Assembly (NCBI GenBank): GCA_958009085.1
Contig: OY253669.1
Span: forward strand, 1,712,542 to 1,776,541
Length of the DNA stretch: 64,000 bases
Origin: Protoeuglena noctilucae
Taxonomy: Eukaryota > Chlorophyta > Pedinophyceae > Marsupiomonadales > Marsupiomonadaceae
Direction: 5' to 3'
A program made the position numbers and the translations under genes. Shown one piece after another: positions 46,501-55,771 of this stretch. Numbering within the stretch: the stretch's first letter is position 1; each line of letters starts with the position of its first letter. The notes below the pieces were generated by a model. That model saw nothing but the letters and a program-made list of their open reading frames with translations. It searched no databases and was not told the DNA's origin.

Positions 46501-47122
46501 TCTTTAGGGACAGGCGAGGGGTGGGGTGTGTGATGACTGGGTATGTGAGGGGATGAAACATATCAAACACACCCACACCCCCACCCCCACCCCCACCCCC
46601 ACTGCCACCCCCACACCCACACCCACCCCCACCCATCCTCATCCCCACCCAACCCCCCCCAGTTCCTTCGGCTTCCCCCTCGCCGTGGTGAGCATCAACG
46701 CCACCAAATGGGCCATGGACGTCATCCGATCGGGCGCCCTCAATCGCCTTGCTATTCGGCACCGTTCGATGGAGCGGGCGGCCGCGCTGTTCCAGGCGGG
46801 GGCGGTCTACACGTTTGTGGACAAGTGGAGGAGGGGGAGGTTCACCATGGCGCAGGCGAGAGGAGGGGTGGGGTTGTAGGGGTGTGGGGATGGGGGTGAC
46901 GGTGGGGGTAGCAGCGTGGGTGATATGCGGGGGTGGTATTGCGACGCGTGTATTGGAGTCCCATCTCACCTCAATGCCTCACCTCATCTCCCCCCATCCA
47001 ACCCCCTGCAGTCCGGCTTTGTGATGCGTGACGTGGAGAGCCAGGCCAAGCGCCACCCCCGGGAGATGGTCGCAAGGGCACTCGACCGGGACTTCCAATT
47101 CGAAGTGGTGGCGCTGTCATAG
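40563..47122 (+). CDS. ELMO/CED-12-domain protein with long disordered N-terminus
   Basis: Start MSDDEFDYAFDGEARSGENF at 40563; stop at 47122. Roughly a dozen exons. The first half is low-complexity Ala/Gly/Pro/Ser with a HAHAHAHTH stretch from a microsatellite near 41740, and Arg/Ser-rich segments (YETGNPHRRKSTAVASRKSS). From 45.3 kb: AAWQDLSSRDMSQLLTADVV, then TAWQLYMNVDRLPPRIGTHW followed by EVLGFQRDDPATDLRAAG, MLGLLHFLHLAELSLSRASE and FGFPLAVVSINATKWAMDVI. The run W-x-x-L-G-F-Q-x-x-x-P-x-T-D-L-R-x-x-G-x-L is the ELMO-domain core containing the ELMOD GAP arginine. ELMOD proteins act as GAPs for ARL2/ARF GTPases and affect ciliogenesis. Internal exon edges in the disordered half are approximate. 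Introns at 44.0, 45.7 and 46.3-46.5 kb contain duplicated exon edges. Confidence 0.8.
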
Positions 47123-47597
47123 TGAACGGTGTCAGACACTGCTGTAGTCGCTGGTGACTGTGCGTGCCATGCGGAGGGGTGGCGCTGTTGTAGTCAATGG
47201 TGGCAGTCTGCCATTAAGAGTAGCAGTGATGGATAGTGTTGCACAATGCTAGCCACACTAGCGCGACGTGGCGGACCCACCGCCGCATGTGGCGGTGCAT
47301 CCCCCATGCATAGAAAGCGTAGCGTAGCAGCAACTTAGGAGTGAATGTAGATGCAAAGCAGTAAATCGCGCTCTCCCACCACACTTCAACGAGCAGCGAG
47401 CAGGGTCAAAGAAACGAACACCAGTCACGTGCACAGGAACTGCGTCCCCCAGCGCCCATGCCTCCCATCACCAGCATCACATCGCATCGCGTTGCATCAG
47501 CGTCTGCATCGGTACCAGCACCAGCACCAGCAACTGCGTGAGTGCACCCTTTCACGCACCCCCCCCACCACACCCATCCACCCCCTACGCCTGACCC
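47123..47597. other. Convergent 3' UTR region, ELMO and PEF-2 genes
   Basis: 475 bases between stop codons. Two short direct repeats with gtggcgctgt near 47106 and 47180, and a cag/cac-rich stretch near 47515. No gene seen. Confidence 0.45.
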
Positions 47598-48396
47598 TCA
47601 GCGCAGGTTGGCCCCTGCGTATACGAACTGCTGGAAGTCCATGGTGACGGTCCCCACGGCCCTCTTGTCAAACGCCCGGAAGGTGGCGCGGCACGACTCG
47701 ATAAACACGCTGAGCATGATGAACTCGGCCATGCCCATCGACCCGGTCTGGTTGGGGTCGAAGGCCGTGAAGCACCGCTCAAACACGGGGGGCTCCAAAT
47801 GGATGCTGTTGTACTCCAGGGCCTGGGCCACCTCGGAGCGAGTCAGGGAGCCGTTCCTGGGGGCCGTGTCGAAGTAATCGAAGTTCTCCCTGAGGGGGGG
47901 GTGGGGGGGGGGGTTGGGGGTGTGGGGATGGCAGTGGGGGTGGCAATGGGGGTGGGGGTGGGGGTGGAGGTTAGGCTGGCAGTGAGAATTGAGAATGAGA
48001 GCGCAAGTGCGGGTTTACGTGACCACAAGCATGCAGCTTGCAAGCGAGACCCCCGCTAGATGGTCGTCAGCCCCCCACTCACTTGCACCGCGCGAGGAAT
48101 CGGTGGCATTCGCCGAACTCGGACTTGGTGAGGCACCCGATGCGCCGGGAGTCGAACATGCGCATGATCTGCAAAGGCCACGCAACAGCACGCTCGCCAC
48201 GCTTCCCCATGCGTCGCACCCCGAAGCCGTCCCTGCGCGGCGCTGAAGCGCAGCGCTGGGGCCATCCTTGCCCCGCACGACCTCACCATCGCAGTGGCCG
48301 TCAAGCTCAGATTGATGCGGTATTCCTGCTGGAGCGCAAGCTGCATGGCCATCGTGGTCATCTCCTCCCCCGCCTGCACATAGCTCCCGTACCTGC
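47598..48396 (-). CDS. Penta-EF-hand protein (PEF-2), 5' end uncertain
   Basis: Recognisable exons on the minus strand: about 48396-48287 (YGSYVQAGEEMTTMAMQLAL, NLSLTATAM), about 48172-48085 (IMRMFDSRRIGCLTKSEFGE with CHRFLARCK) and 47889-47598 (ENFDYFDTAPRNGSLTRSEV, CFTAFDPNQTGSMGMAEF, TFRAFDKRAVGTVTMDFQQF, ending VYAGANLR and stop). The arrangement and ending match PEF-1 at 17.9 kb and the sorcin/peflin group. EF loops FDPNQTGSMGMAEF and FDTAPRNGSLTRSEV lack some ligands, so calcium affinity may be low. The frame stays open upstream to 48688 (a Met there), but an acceptor (ccacccgcag) sits just before YGSY, so I end the supported part there; the N-terminal exon is unplaced. Confidence 0.75.
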
Positions 48397-48858
48397 GGGT
48401 GGCGAACCTCGTGTAAACTTCAATACCTATTCGGCGCGAGGCCTGGAGGTGCGTTTCGGCGCTCCGGGACGCGAGCACGGTGAGGGCGCCCCAGCCAGGG
48501 CCCTGCACACGCTCTGGAGGCCGGGCAGGAGCAGCGCGGGATGCCAGGGCTCCTCCCTCACGTGGTGTCAGGATGTCTACCCCAGGCCGGCCCCGACATC
48601 CTCCCCGAGCTTCAGCCAGCGCACAGTGGACGGTCCCTGCTGCCACAACGGTCCCTTCCTTCACAAAAGCGCAGGATTGAGCGGACACACTGGTTGCGCC
48701 GTTTCTCCGGCGGTCGCGGGGCCCCGGCCGTGAAGGGAGGGCCGCGGCCAGGCTGTTTCCTGGCGCCGGATGGAGTCCCCGGCCGATTTCCCGCAGACGT
48801 CGCCGCGACGTGCTGCATTTCGGTCGTTAGGACGCGTGCGCGCCCCCCGCTGCGTCTG

Positions 48859-49857
48859 ATGGCGGCGCCCCGCGCCGGCTGTCCGGTTGGCAGCGTCGCA
48901 ATAGGGCAGCCGTTTCCACGAGCCTCCTGTGCACTCTGCGTTTCAGAACTGCGCCGGCGACATCCTTCGGTGCCAATCTCACGGCCGGCTGTGTTATCTC
49001 CACGCCTGCGTCCCCACGCGCGGCTCTGCACGTCTGCAGGTACGCGAAGCTGCAGCGAGACCTCCCGAGCTGTGCGCGCTGCGACCACCCGCTCTGATTA
49101 GCCCACCCCCACCTCGACGCAGCTGTCTCAGACCCCTGCTCGTCCGGCTATTCCCCCGCGGTGCGCTTCCCCGGGCCGCCCGACCTCCACGGCCTGCAGC
49201 CGCGGCAGCGGTGGAACGCCAACAGCCTCGCGTATGTCGGGGACGCTGGCAAGTTGCATACCCTCCTCCCGCTCAGCTGCGCTCCCTGCCCGCCGCGCTG
49301 CGACGCCGGGCGACACGCGTGCCCTGCTCTCCCCGCCCCGCAGTGTGGGAGCTCTTCCTTCGATCGGAGTTCTTTTACCCTCCCCGCGCCTCCGGTCTCA
49401 TCCAGTCCTCCGTCGTGGCCATGGCCCGGGCCGAGGCGCAGGATACCCTGCTGCACGCGATGCAGGACTCCCCGTTTCTGACGGAGCACGAAAAGGACGT
49501 GCTGGTGAGGGGCGGTGCCTTCATGCTTGTCGCAGGCGGGTGGCTGTTGCTGAGATGCGACCTGGCGGCAGCTCTGCCCTCGCCCACTAGTTAATGTGCT
49601 GTGACTTGTATGTGATGCTGGTCCCAGTGCCTCTCTCGCAGCGTTGGGGCACGCGGGCAGAGGTGCGGCCGCCCCGGGGCCTCCCCCGCCGCACCTACAG
49701 CAACGCCACGGCGGTGGAGTGCCTTTTCGGGTTCCTGTGGATGACCGATCACGCGCGGCTGAGGGAGGTGCTGCAGTGGTCGAGGGATGCGCTGGGGGAG
49801 GGCGGCGGGGCGGGGCGAGCGGACGGGGAGGTGGCGGGGGGAGAGGCCGGGGAGTAG
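48859..49857 (+). CDS. Mini-III type ribonuclease (RNase III catalytic domain only), organelle-targeted
   Basis: Four exons (48859-49039, 49132-49248, 49344-49504, 49642-49857) give 224 residues. Residues 1-70 are Arg/Ser/Ala/Pro-rich without acidic clusters (MAAPRAGCPVGSVAIGQPFP), a likely plastid transit peptide. The catalytic domain begins NANSLAYVGDAVWELFLRSE, the Mini-III form of the RNase III signature with its metal-binding Asp, then MARAEAQDTLLHAM, LTEHEKDVL, and TYSNATAVECLFGFLWMTD with the second acidic site (Glu in ATAVE). There is no dsRNA-binding domain. Bacterial Mini-III (MrnC) matures 23S rRNA; plant RNC3/RNC4 act in plastid rRNA and intron turnover. The second intron is GC-AG (donor gcaagt at 49249). 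Confidence 0.88.
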
Positions 49858-49961
49858 CGTTGATGTGTTTACGTGCGACTGATGCTTAAATCACGCCACA
49901 GTTACAGCGACATGCGACCGGTGTTACTGCTGCCATCGCATCACGCCGCGCTTTGCTAGTG

Positions 49962-50714
49962 CTAGTGGTGGTACGGCTCCCCACGAAGGATGGTCCACGC
50001 TCGATAGATCTGCTCCAGCAGCACCTGCGCTCGCGAAACACGCCTTGCGTGCAAATGTGACGCGGCTGCTTGCATTTGCATCCGGACAACTGCGTGAAAT
50101 CCCCTGCTCTCTCACCAGATGCGCGATTTGGTGGTTCAGGACGCACTTGGACAGCGACAGGGATCGGTTCGACCGCTCGACAACTGCCTTGCCGTGGCCA
50201 AAGGGGCCGCCGATGCAGAACTGCGGTTGCGGACGGGAGCCGCGCGATGCCGGGCCGCGCATCGCCGCGATGAACGCAAACGTTTGTCGGCGGCAGCACG
50301 CACTACCACGCGGCCGCGGCCCTCGTCTCCTGCGCCCGCCAGCAGGGCCGCGAGTCCCTCGCTGCTGATCAGCTCGCCCCGCTCGTCCAGCCGCACCACC
50401 AAATCGCCCGGAGTTAGCAGCCGCGCAACGCGCTTTCCCTCGTCCTCCTGCTGCCGCGCCGGGTCGCGCACGTTGCCCGGGTTCGGCCGCACGACGTCGG
50501 CAGAAAAGGATGTGTATCTCTGAATGCGGGACTCGTACTCGCGTGCGAGCGCGTCGGCGCCGGGCAGGGCGCCCCGGCTGACCGTGATGACGGAGATTGG
50601 GACGGCGCGCACCGCCCGGGCTCCCTGCGCGGGGCCAGACGCGCGAATCCTGCACGAGCGGCGCGGCGCAGGTGCGCAGGGGACGCGCACCCAGGCGTGC
50701 GCCCCACCGCCCAT
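49962..50714 (-). CDS. RlmH-type 23S rRNA pseudouridine N3-methyltransferase, organelle-targeted
   Basis: Three exons (50714-50307, 50220-50116, 50024-49962) give 191 residues. The core matches RlmH (SPOUT fold): DLVVRLDERGELISSEGLAA, then FCIGGPFGHG (the SAM-binding knot GGPxG), LSLSKCVLNHQIAHL and the hallmark ending VLLEQIYRAWTILRGEPYHH. Residues 1-45 are an Arg/Ala-rich extension (MGGGAHAWVRVPCAP, then RRSCRIRASG), consistent with plastid or mitochondrial import. RlmH methylates pseudouridine 1915 of 23S rRNA in 70S ribosomes. Its stop is 104 bases from that of Mini-III; both act on organelle-type 23S rRNA. A broken copy lies at 55.0-55.5 kb. Confidence 0.9.
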
Positions 50715-51189
50715 CAGCGCGGCGCGGGTCCTTCACGGACGCACTGCATTGTCTGCCAGCTGTGCAGTGCAGAGTGTCTTCTAGCAGAAGCGCGTGCCCC
50801 GTCCAGGTTTAACGGCACTGTGTCGGAGACTGGCAAGGTCGACCTTGCCAGGGGGGCAAACGTCGCTCTTCGTCAGGACCGGGGGGCACCCCCTGGTCCC
50901 TGCTCGGCAGTGGGACAGGCGGGGCTGAAAGAAGTCATTGGAAAGGTGGTCATCTGGTTCAATGGCGTCTATTCTATGGGAGGCTAGCTAGCCGCGCTTG
51001 TGTTGGCAGAGACGCCTCAGATGGCCATGGGCATGGATGTGGAACAAGCGTGTACCTCCCTCTCTGCCCCTCTGCCGGCCGAGATGTTGTACAAATTCCT
51101 CAGCGCCGTCATGTCCATCACAACCCCGCACCTCCACGCGCAACGCAGACGATAGCACGATCCACGTCCTTTGCAGCACCGCCCCCCCC

Positions 51190-51276
51190 ATGCGTATGGT
51201 GGCGTGGATGTCGGGCAAGAGAACCGATGTCGGGCACGGGTCCTCTTGCCTGACAACGACGCCGTCACGCGCATGG
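51190..51276. repeat. Imperfect hairpin 1
   Basis: Arms of about 35 bases: gtcgggcaagagaacc on the left pairs with ggtcctcttgcctgac on the right, extending outward through ggcgtgg/cgccgtc. Loop about 13 bases. Confidence 0.7.
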
Positions 51277-51811
51277 AACAGGCGGTCAACAAGCGACATG
51301 GGTGGCGCTGCCATCTGTCGTCATATCCATCGCGGTGATTACGCTCCCCATCGCCCTCTCATCAACCCAGGACCGCTGCCTCACCGCAGTCCCCCTACCC
51401 ACCGTTCCCCTAAAAGCGACGCAATTCAAGTGCGGTGATCAAACGACCAGAACACGGCGGCGCATGTGGCGCCATGTAAGTCACCACGGCGTCGCCATTC
51501 GGCCACAGTAGTAGCCACAGTAGTAGAGAACTTGGATCGCCCCGCTTCTTGGGGAGAACGGTGGCAGGGCAGGCTGTACCCAGGAGACACAGCCGTGCCC
51601 TGCTGTGGAGAGGACAACAGGGATCGCCGCTGTCGCCCGTGGCGGCAGAGGCACTCCCCGTCATCCTGGCCACAAGAAGCACCGCAGTAACCACTGTTGT
51701 ACAGTCCACCCGTGGGACCGCGTCGCTTGTCGAGAGAAAGAGAACGGTGGGAGGGTGCCTTGCACGACGCAGACGGCGGTTCAGTGTTGGGGGGGCGACA
51801 GCGACATGCCA

Positions 51812-51924
51812 GGCACGCCGTGGCGCGAGCATCCTTGTGGGTCCTGGATGTGACACGGCAGGTCCAGAGTACCCACCATGTCGCGCCCAGCACCCAGAAC
51901 GAATGGTCGCGCCACGGCGTGTCC
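51812..51924. repeat. Imperfect hairpin 2
   Basis: Arms of about 48 bases beginning with near-perfect cacgccgtggcgcga / tcgcgccacggcgtg. Read outward-in, both arms encode similar peptides (TPWREHP and TPWRDHS). Confidence 0.75.
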
Positions 51925-52846
51925 GTGACGGTGATCGGGGGCCCCGACGGTCGTCTCCCCTTTGGCTGGCCGACGCACGCATCCTGGGGGCAAGGGGCGA
52001 GGCGCGGGACATGTGGGGGGTGCAAGGGGCATAAAAGGTCGCACGGATGAACTCGCACAGTTGGGCGGGTGGCATGACGAAGCAGCGATGCGGCATGGAT
52101 AAGTAAGACACTCATAGGTCCACTTGTTTCCCTCGCAAAGCGGCGGCGTCCCTGTTGCCCTGCATACCGTCGTCGTGACCATCAACATGCTCATCCAACA
52201 TGCCCCCATCATCGAGACGCAGCTCACCCTCGGTAGGTACATCGCCACTGACACCACCGCATCTTGCGTGACCATCCGACGGCGACGTTGCGCTCCCTCT
52301 CGTTGACAACATCGTCCACCATTTGAGGCCAGACGCCCTGTTGAAGGACGGGAAAAGCGTTCCGAAACTACGGGGATGCGAGTGGACGCCGTCGCGGTGG
52401 TCGATACCATCACGATGGCATCAACTTGCACCTCCATCTCCCCGGAAACACCTTTGTCGGCCTTCTTCGGGACATCTGGCCTGACATGGTCCACGATGCT
52501 CCCCACGAAACGGCGCTCCCTTACATGAGTGAAGCCTTGCGTGTTGTGCAGGCGGTGTCCTGCGGCAGAGGGGAGGGTGTGGGTGTGCGTGGGCGAGAGG
52601 GGGGCTGGTGGACGGGGCATGTGAGTGAAAGGGTGGTGGGGCAGAAGCGAGGGCATGTGTGTGTGCGACAGCGGGGCTGCCGGATGGGGCGTGTGGCCGC
52701 CGACAACACTGCTAGCCCTCGAAGCCACCGCAGCTGTCCTCCCCTTGACCAGAGATGACGGCGCAGGCGAGGCCCCACTCACCGTGTCACGGTGTGGTGG
52801 CGCCTGCTCCAATCCCACCTTCCGCCCGGGGCGTTCGTCTGTCGAT

Positions 52847-52944
52847 TCGTTGTTCCCACAATGATCATCGTGAATGCCGGCGTGGCTGCAACCACGGTGG
52901 TCACATACACGCCGGCTTGGAGAACGATCATCGTGGGAACGACG
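52847..52944. repeat. Imperfect hairpin 3
   Basis: Arms of about 48 bases with almost no loop, starting cgttgttcccacaatgatca and closing tgatcatcgtgggaacgacg. Each strand encodes VVPTMI...AGV..TTVV in the same register. Confidence 0.8.
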
Positions 52945-53309
52945 AGTGGATTAGCGGAAGCCCCCGCGTCACCAGGGATCGTGCAGAGCCTGTTGTGTTC
53001 GGGCCTACCCAGGGGCTGGGTACCCATGCCACCACGGCAGTTGCAAACGGCGATTCGTGGCGCTCTCACCTTCTCTTTCCGTCAATCGCGCGCCCTTGGC
53101 CCACGCCTCTTCCCCGCCCCCACCCGCAGTCTGTCACCTCCGCATTACGCGTCGATGACGAACTCTGGGCAAGGGCAGAAAGAAAGAACGGGCCAAAGGC
53201 GGCGACACCGAGCCAGGCACCTCCAACGCCACTCCATCCCAACCCCACACAACACGCTCACCTCTCCCCCGACCGCCGTCGTGGCCGTGCCTGCTGCCGG
53301 GAGTGTGGA

Positions 53310-53427
53310 ACGGCAGCAGCCGCCGCGGCTCTACGCGAAGATAACTACTCGGCAAAGCCAGGGGGCGTGGCCTCGTGGCTCAGCGAAGTGGTCATGCTCG
53401 TGTGGAGCCGCGGTGGCTGCTGCGCCC
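53310..53427. repeat. Imperfect hairpin 4
   Basis: Arms of about 52 bases: ggcagcagccgccgcggctc on the left mirrors gagccgcggtggctgctgcg on the right. Weaker pairing may extend outward to about 53285-53460. Confidence 0.75.
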
Positions 53428-54063
53428 GTGCTCCTGACTGCGCCGGGCCGCCCGGGGCGGGCCAGCGGACAAGCGCTCCCTGGCCGGGCTGGCCGGAGGC
53501 GGGGACGCACTGGTGCTAGTGCGTATCGGTCTGGCACAGGGTAGGTGGCCTGCCCCAGGCACAGACGGAGTCGCCCTAGCTCACGCACCAGTCGGGCCCC
53601 GCCTCTGCCCCCACCTTCATCCCCAAGCTCGCCACCGCCTCCTGCAAAGGGGGGCAGGGGGGCTCGAGGCGGTGCCGGCGCTAGCTCGTAAAGGGCGATG
53701 CGGGCTAGGGGACGATGACAAGGCGGGTTTCGAATCGTCCTCCCATCCCCGCCTTGAGCATACCCGCCGGTCCCCCAGGGGGGCCCATTCCCCGTGGGGC
53801 CCACTCTTCCCGGAACTTCTTGGGCTGCAGGTGGAGGGCGTGCACGTGGAGGCGGTGAACCGCGACTCCCGAGACATGAAGCTCTGCGCGTCTGCACTGG
53901 GACGCGTGGCACGTGGCACTCACCGCGCCGGGGCAGTGGTTGGTTCGCGGTGTGCAGAGCGTTGAAGGCGCACCGCAGGACCAACGAGCAACGCTTCACC
54001 CTCTACAAGCTCCCCGACTGCCAGCCGCGCGCGTTGGAGGCCTACGTGTCATTCAACATGCAA

Positions 54064-54260
54064 GAGGCGATCGTCCAATACCTCGTTAACCTCAAGAACA
54101 TCACCCGGGCGCCGTTCGGGGACCCGTGCCGGGGCACAGGATCTCCGTGCACAGAGCATTCCAGACGCCCTGTGCACCGCGAACCACTGTTCCGGCGCGG
54201 GTCCCGGAAAGGCAACCCGGTGATGTTCTTGAGGCTCATGAGGTATCTGACGACCGCCTC
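54064..54260. repeat. Imperfect hairpin 5 (longest, ~97-base arms)
   Basis: Left arm gaggcgatcgtccaatacct mirrors right arm aggtatctgacgaccgcctc, with pairing continuing across the centre near 54162. The plus strand reads AIVQYLVNLKNITRAPFGDP and the minus strand AVVRYLMSLKNITGLPFRDP, so the arms are inverted copies of one coding-like sequence. Confidence 0.88.
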
Positions 54261-54432
54261 CAACGGCGCGGCTGGGACTCAGGGAGCTTGCGCAGGGCGT
54301 ACGTCGGAGAGCATCGCCTTCTAAGGGGGATCCTCGGCTTTCCCGCAAGCGCATGAACGCGCGTGCCGGCGCCAGCAGCTGCGCCGGTGCAGATCACCTA
54401 AGCAGGTCCCCGAATCTCGCCGTGCTCTATGT

Positions 54433-54570
54433 GGCGAGCTTCATGAGGAAATCCCCGTCTGCGTTGACGGACCACTGGGTGTCCAGCAAGAGCCCTGCTT
54501 GACACGAGGGTTCTTGCTCGACACCCAGTGGTCCATGGACGCAGACTTGGCTTTTCTCATGAAGCTCGCT
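54433..54570. repeat. Imperfect hairpin 6
   Basis: Arms of about 60 bases: gcgagcttcatgag and gaccactgggtgtc on the left pair with ctcatgaagctcgc and gacacccagtggtc on the right; loop about 12 bases. Confidence 0.85.
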
Positions 54571-54999
54571 TGAAGGAGCCCCGGGCCGTCGACCTTCGCT
54601 AGTACATTGCGTCACAGATCCCGTCGCCTTCGACAACCGCATGCATGGCGCTGTCCCATAACGCCTGCAGGTAGGGGTCGTGATGGGACGCCGCTCGCGG
54701 GGTCGATGGGTCTGGCGGCCGACCTGGAGTTGCGCACGACGCAGCGGTGGCATGTCAGGGGGAAAAGTGAGCTTAACGCACGCTTAGACTGGCCGGACTG
54801 CTGGACTACCCTACCCTAATGGATTGGCGTTATGCGCGCGGCCGCGCATGTCACCGGCACGGGGCACCAATCCATCGCAGATCCCCGGTCGTCGCCTCAC
54901 TCCGTCCGCACCAGGAAACGAAGTGCGGCGTCCCGGAGCCCGTTAAATTTCAGAGCGACTCGCTCTGAAACCTAACGTCCACTCAGGAGGCCCGATGCA

Positions 55000-55620
55000 T
55001 CGCAATCTACGACCATGATCTGCGGCCACTTGGATCGTCGGGCATCGTGTGACCCCGGAGTGGACGCCAGGTCCTGGAGCGACCCGCAGACCTCGTTGGC
55101 TGTGGCAACGCGTCCGTCGATCTGCGACAAAGGGCGCGCTGGCGTCACGGTCGCGCAGAGACGTGCGTTGTAGTGGGATGAGCTGCGGGGGGCAATTTCG
55201 TCCTCCACACGCGCTCCGCCCGCTCCCAGCAAGATGGCTGTGTTGACATTTCACACAGTTCGGTTCCCGGGCGCCTCGTTCGTGAACGCGCCCCCCTGCT
55301 CCATTTGCCCCGTCCGCACCTGGAAGCGGCGTCCGTTCACGCGCTTCACTCGTCTCCTGCTGGCAGGCCAGGTCGCGAATGTTCCCCGAGTCCTGCCGCA
55401 CGACCTCGGCCGAAAAGGCCTCGCGATCACGCGCCAGCGCGTCCACGCAGGGACGGGCGCCTTGGCGGGCGCCCCACCGCCCATCAGCGCGGCACAGGTC
55501 CTGTACGGACGCATTGCGTAGTCCGCTGGCCGTGCAGAGCGTCTTCAGCGCGTACGTCGCCGTCTACCTTCACGTTCCAGGCGAAGAGACTGGCGAGGTC
55601 TGCCAGGAGCGTGGGGGCCC
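55000..55620 (-). pseudogene. Broken copy of the RlmH gene 5' part
   Basis: The start ATGGGCGGTGGGGCG (about 55485), its upstream sequence to about 55620, and DALAREREAF-like codons match the intact gene at 49962-50714 and its upstream. Here the frame is DALARDREAFSAEVVRQDSG with DLACQQE, but a deletion joins the start to this part out of frame and the knot and C-terminal exons (GGPxG, EPYHH) are missing. Similarity fades below about 55250. Duplication followed by decay. Confidence 0.8.
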
Positions 55621-55771
55621 AAAGACTGAATTGTGCATATGCGAGCGAAAAGAGGGACAATCTTTTGATGTTCTTGGCCAGCGGGAGTCACTTTTGCTGA
55701 GCTAATTCCTGTATTTTACCCCCTTATGAAGTCCACTGCGCCCTGCGCAGTCCCGGAGGCGCATTCTCGTT

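Larger units (their letters stand above)
50715..55771. repeat. Gene-poor region packed with long imperfect hairpins
   Basis: Five kilobases with no intact gene. At least ten inverted repeats can be read, from a 20-base perfect palindrome at 50831-50850 to a ~200-base hairpin at 54064-54260; the clearest are listed separately. Others: 50875-50900, 51558-51610, about 53490-53620, 54819-54876 and 54948-54970 (two 11-base arms around one base). Elsewhere in the window I see nothing of this density. The region ends in an RlmH fragment. Confidence 0.75.

Noticed and set aside
50988-52818. Open frames of 100-345 codons in the hairpin region
   Set aside because: No recognisable domain, frames overlap on both strands, and GC-rich DNA keeps frames open by chance. 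No gene is claimed there.
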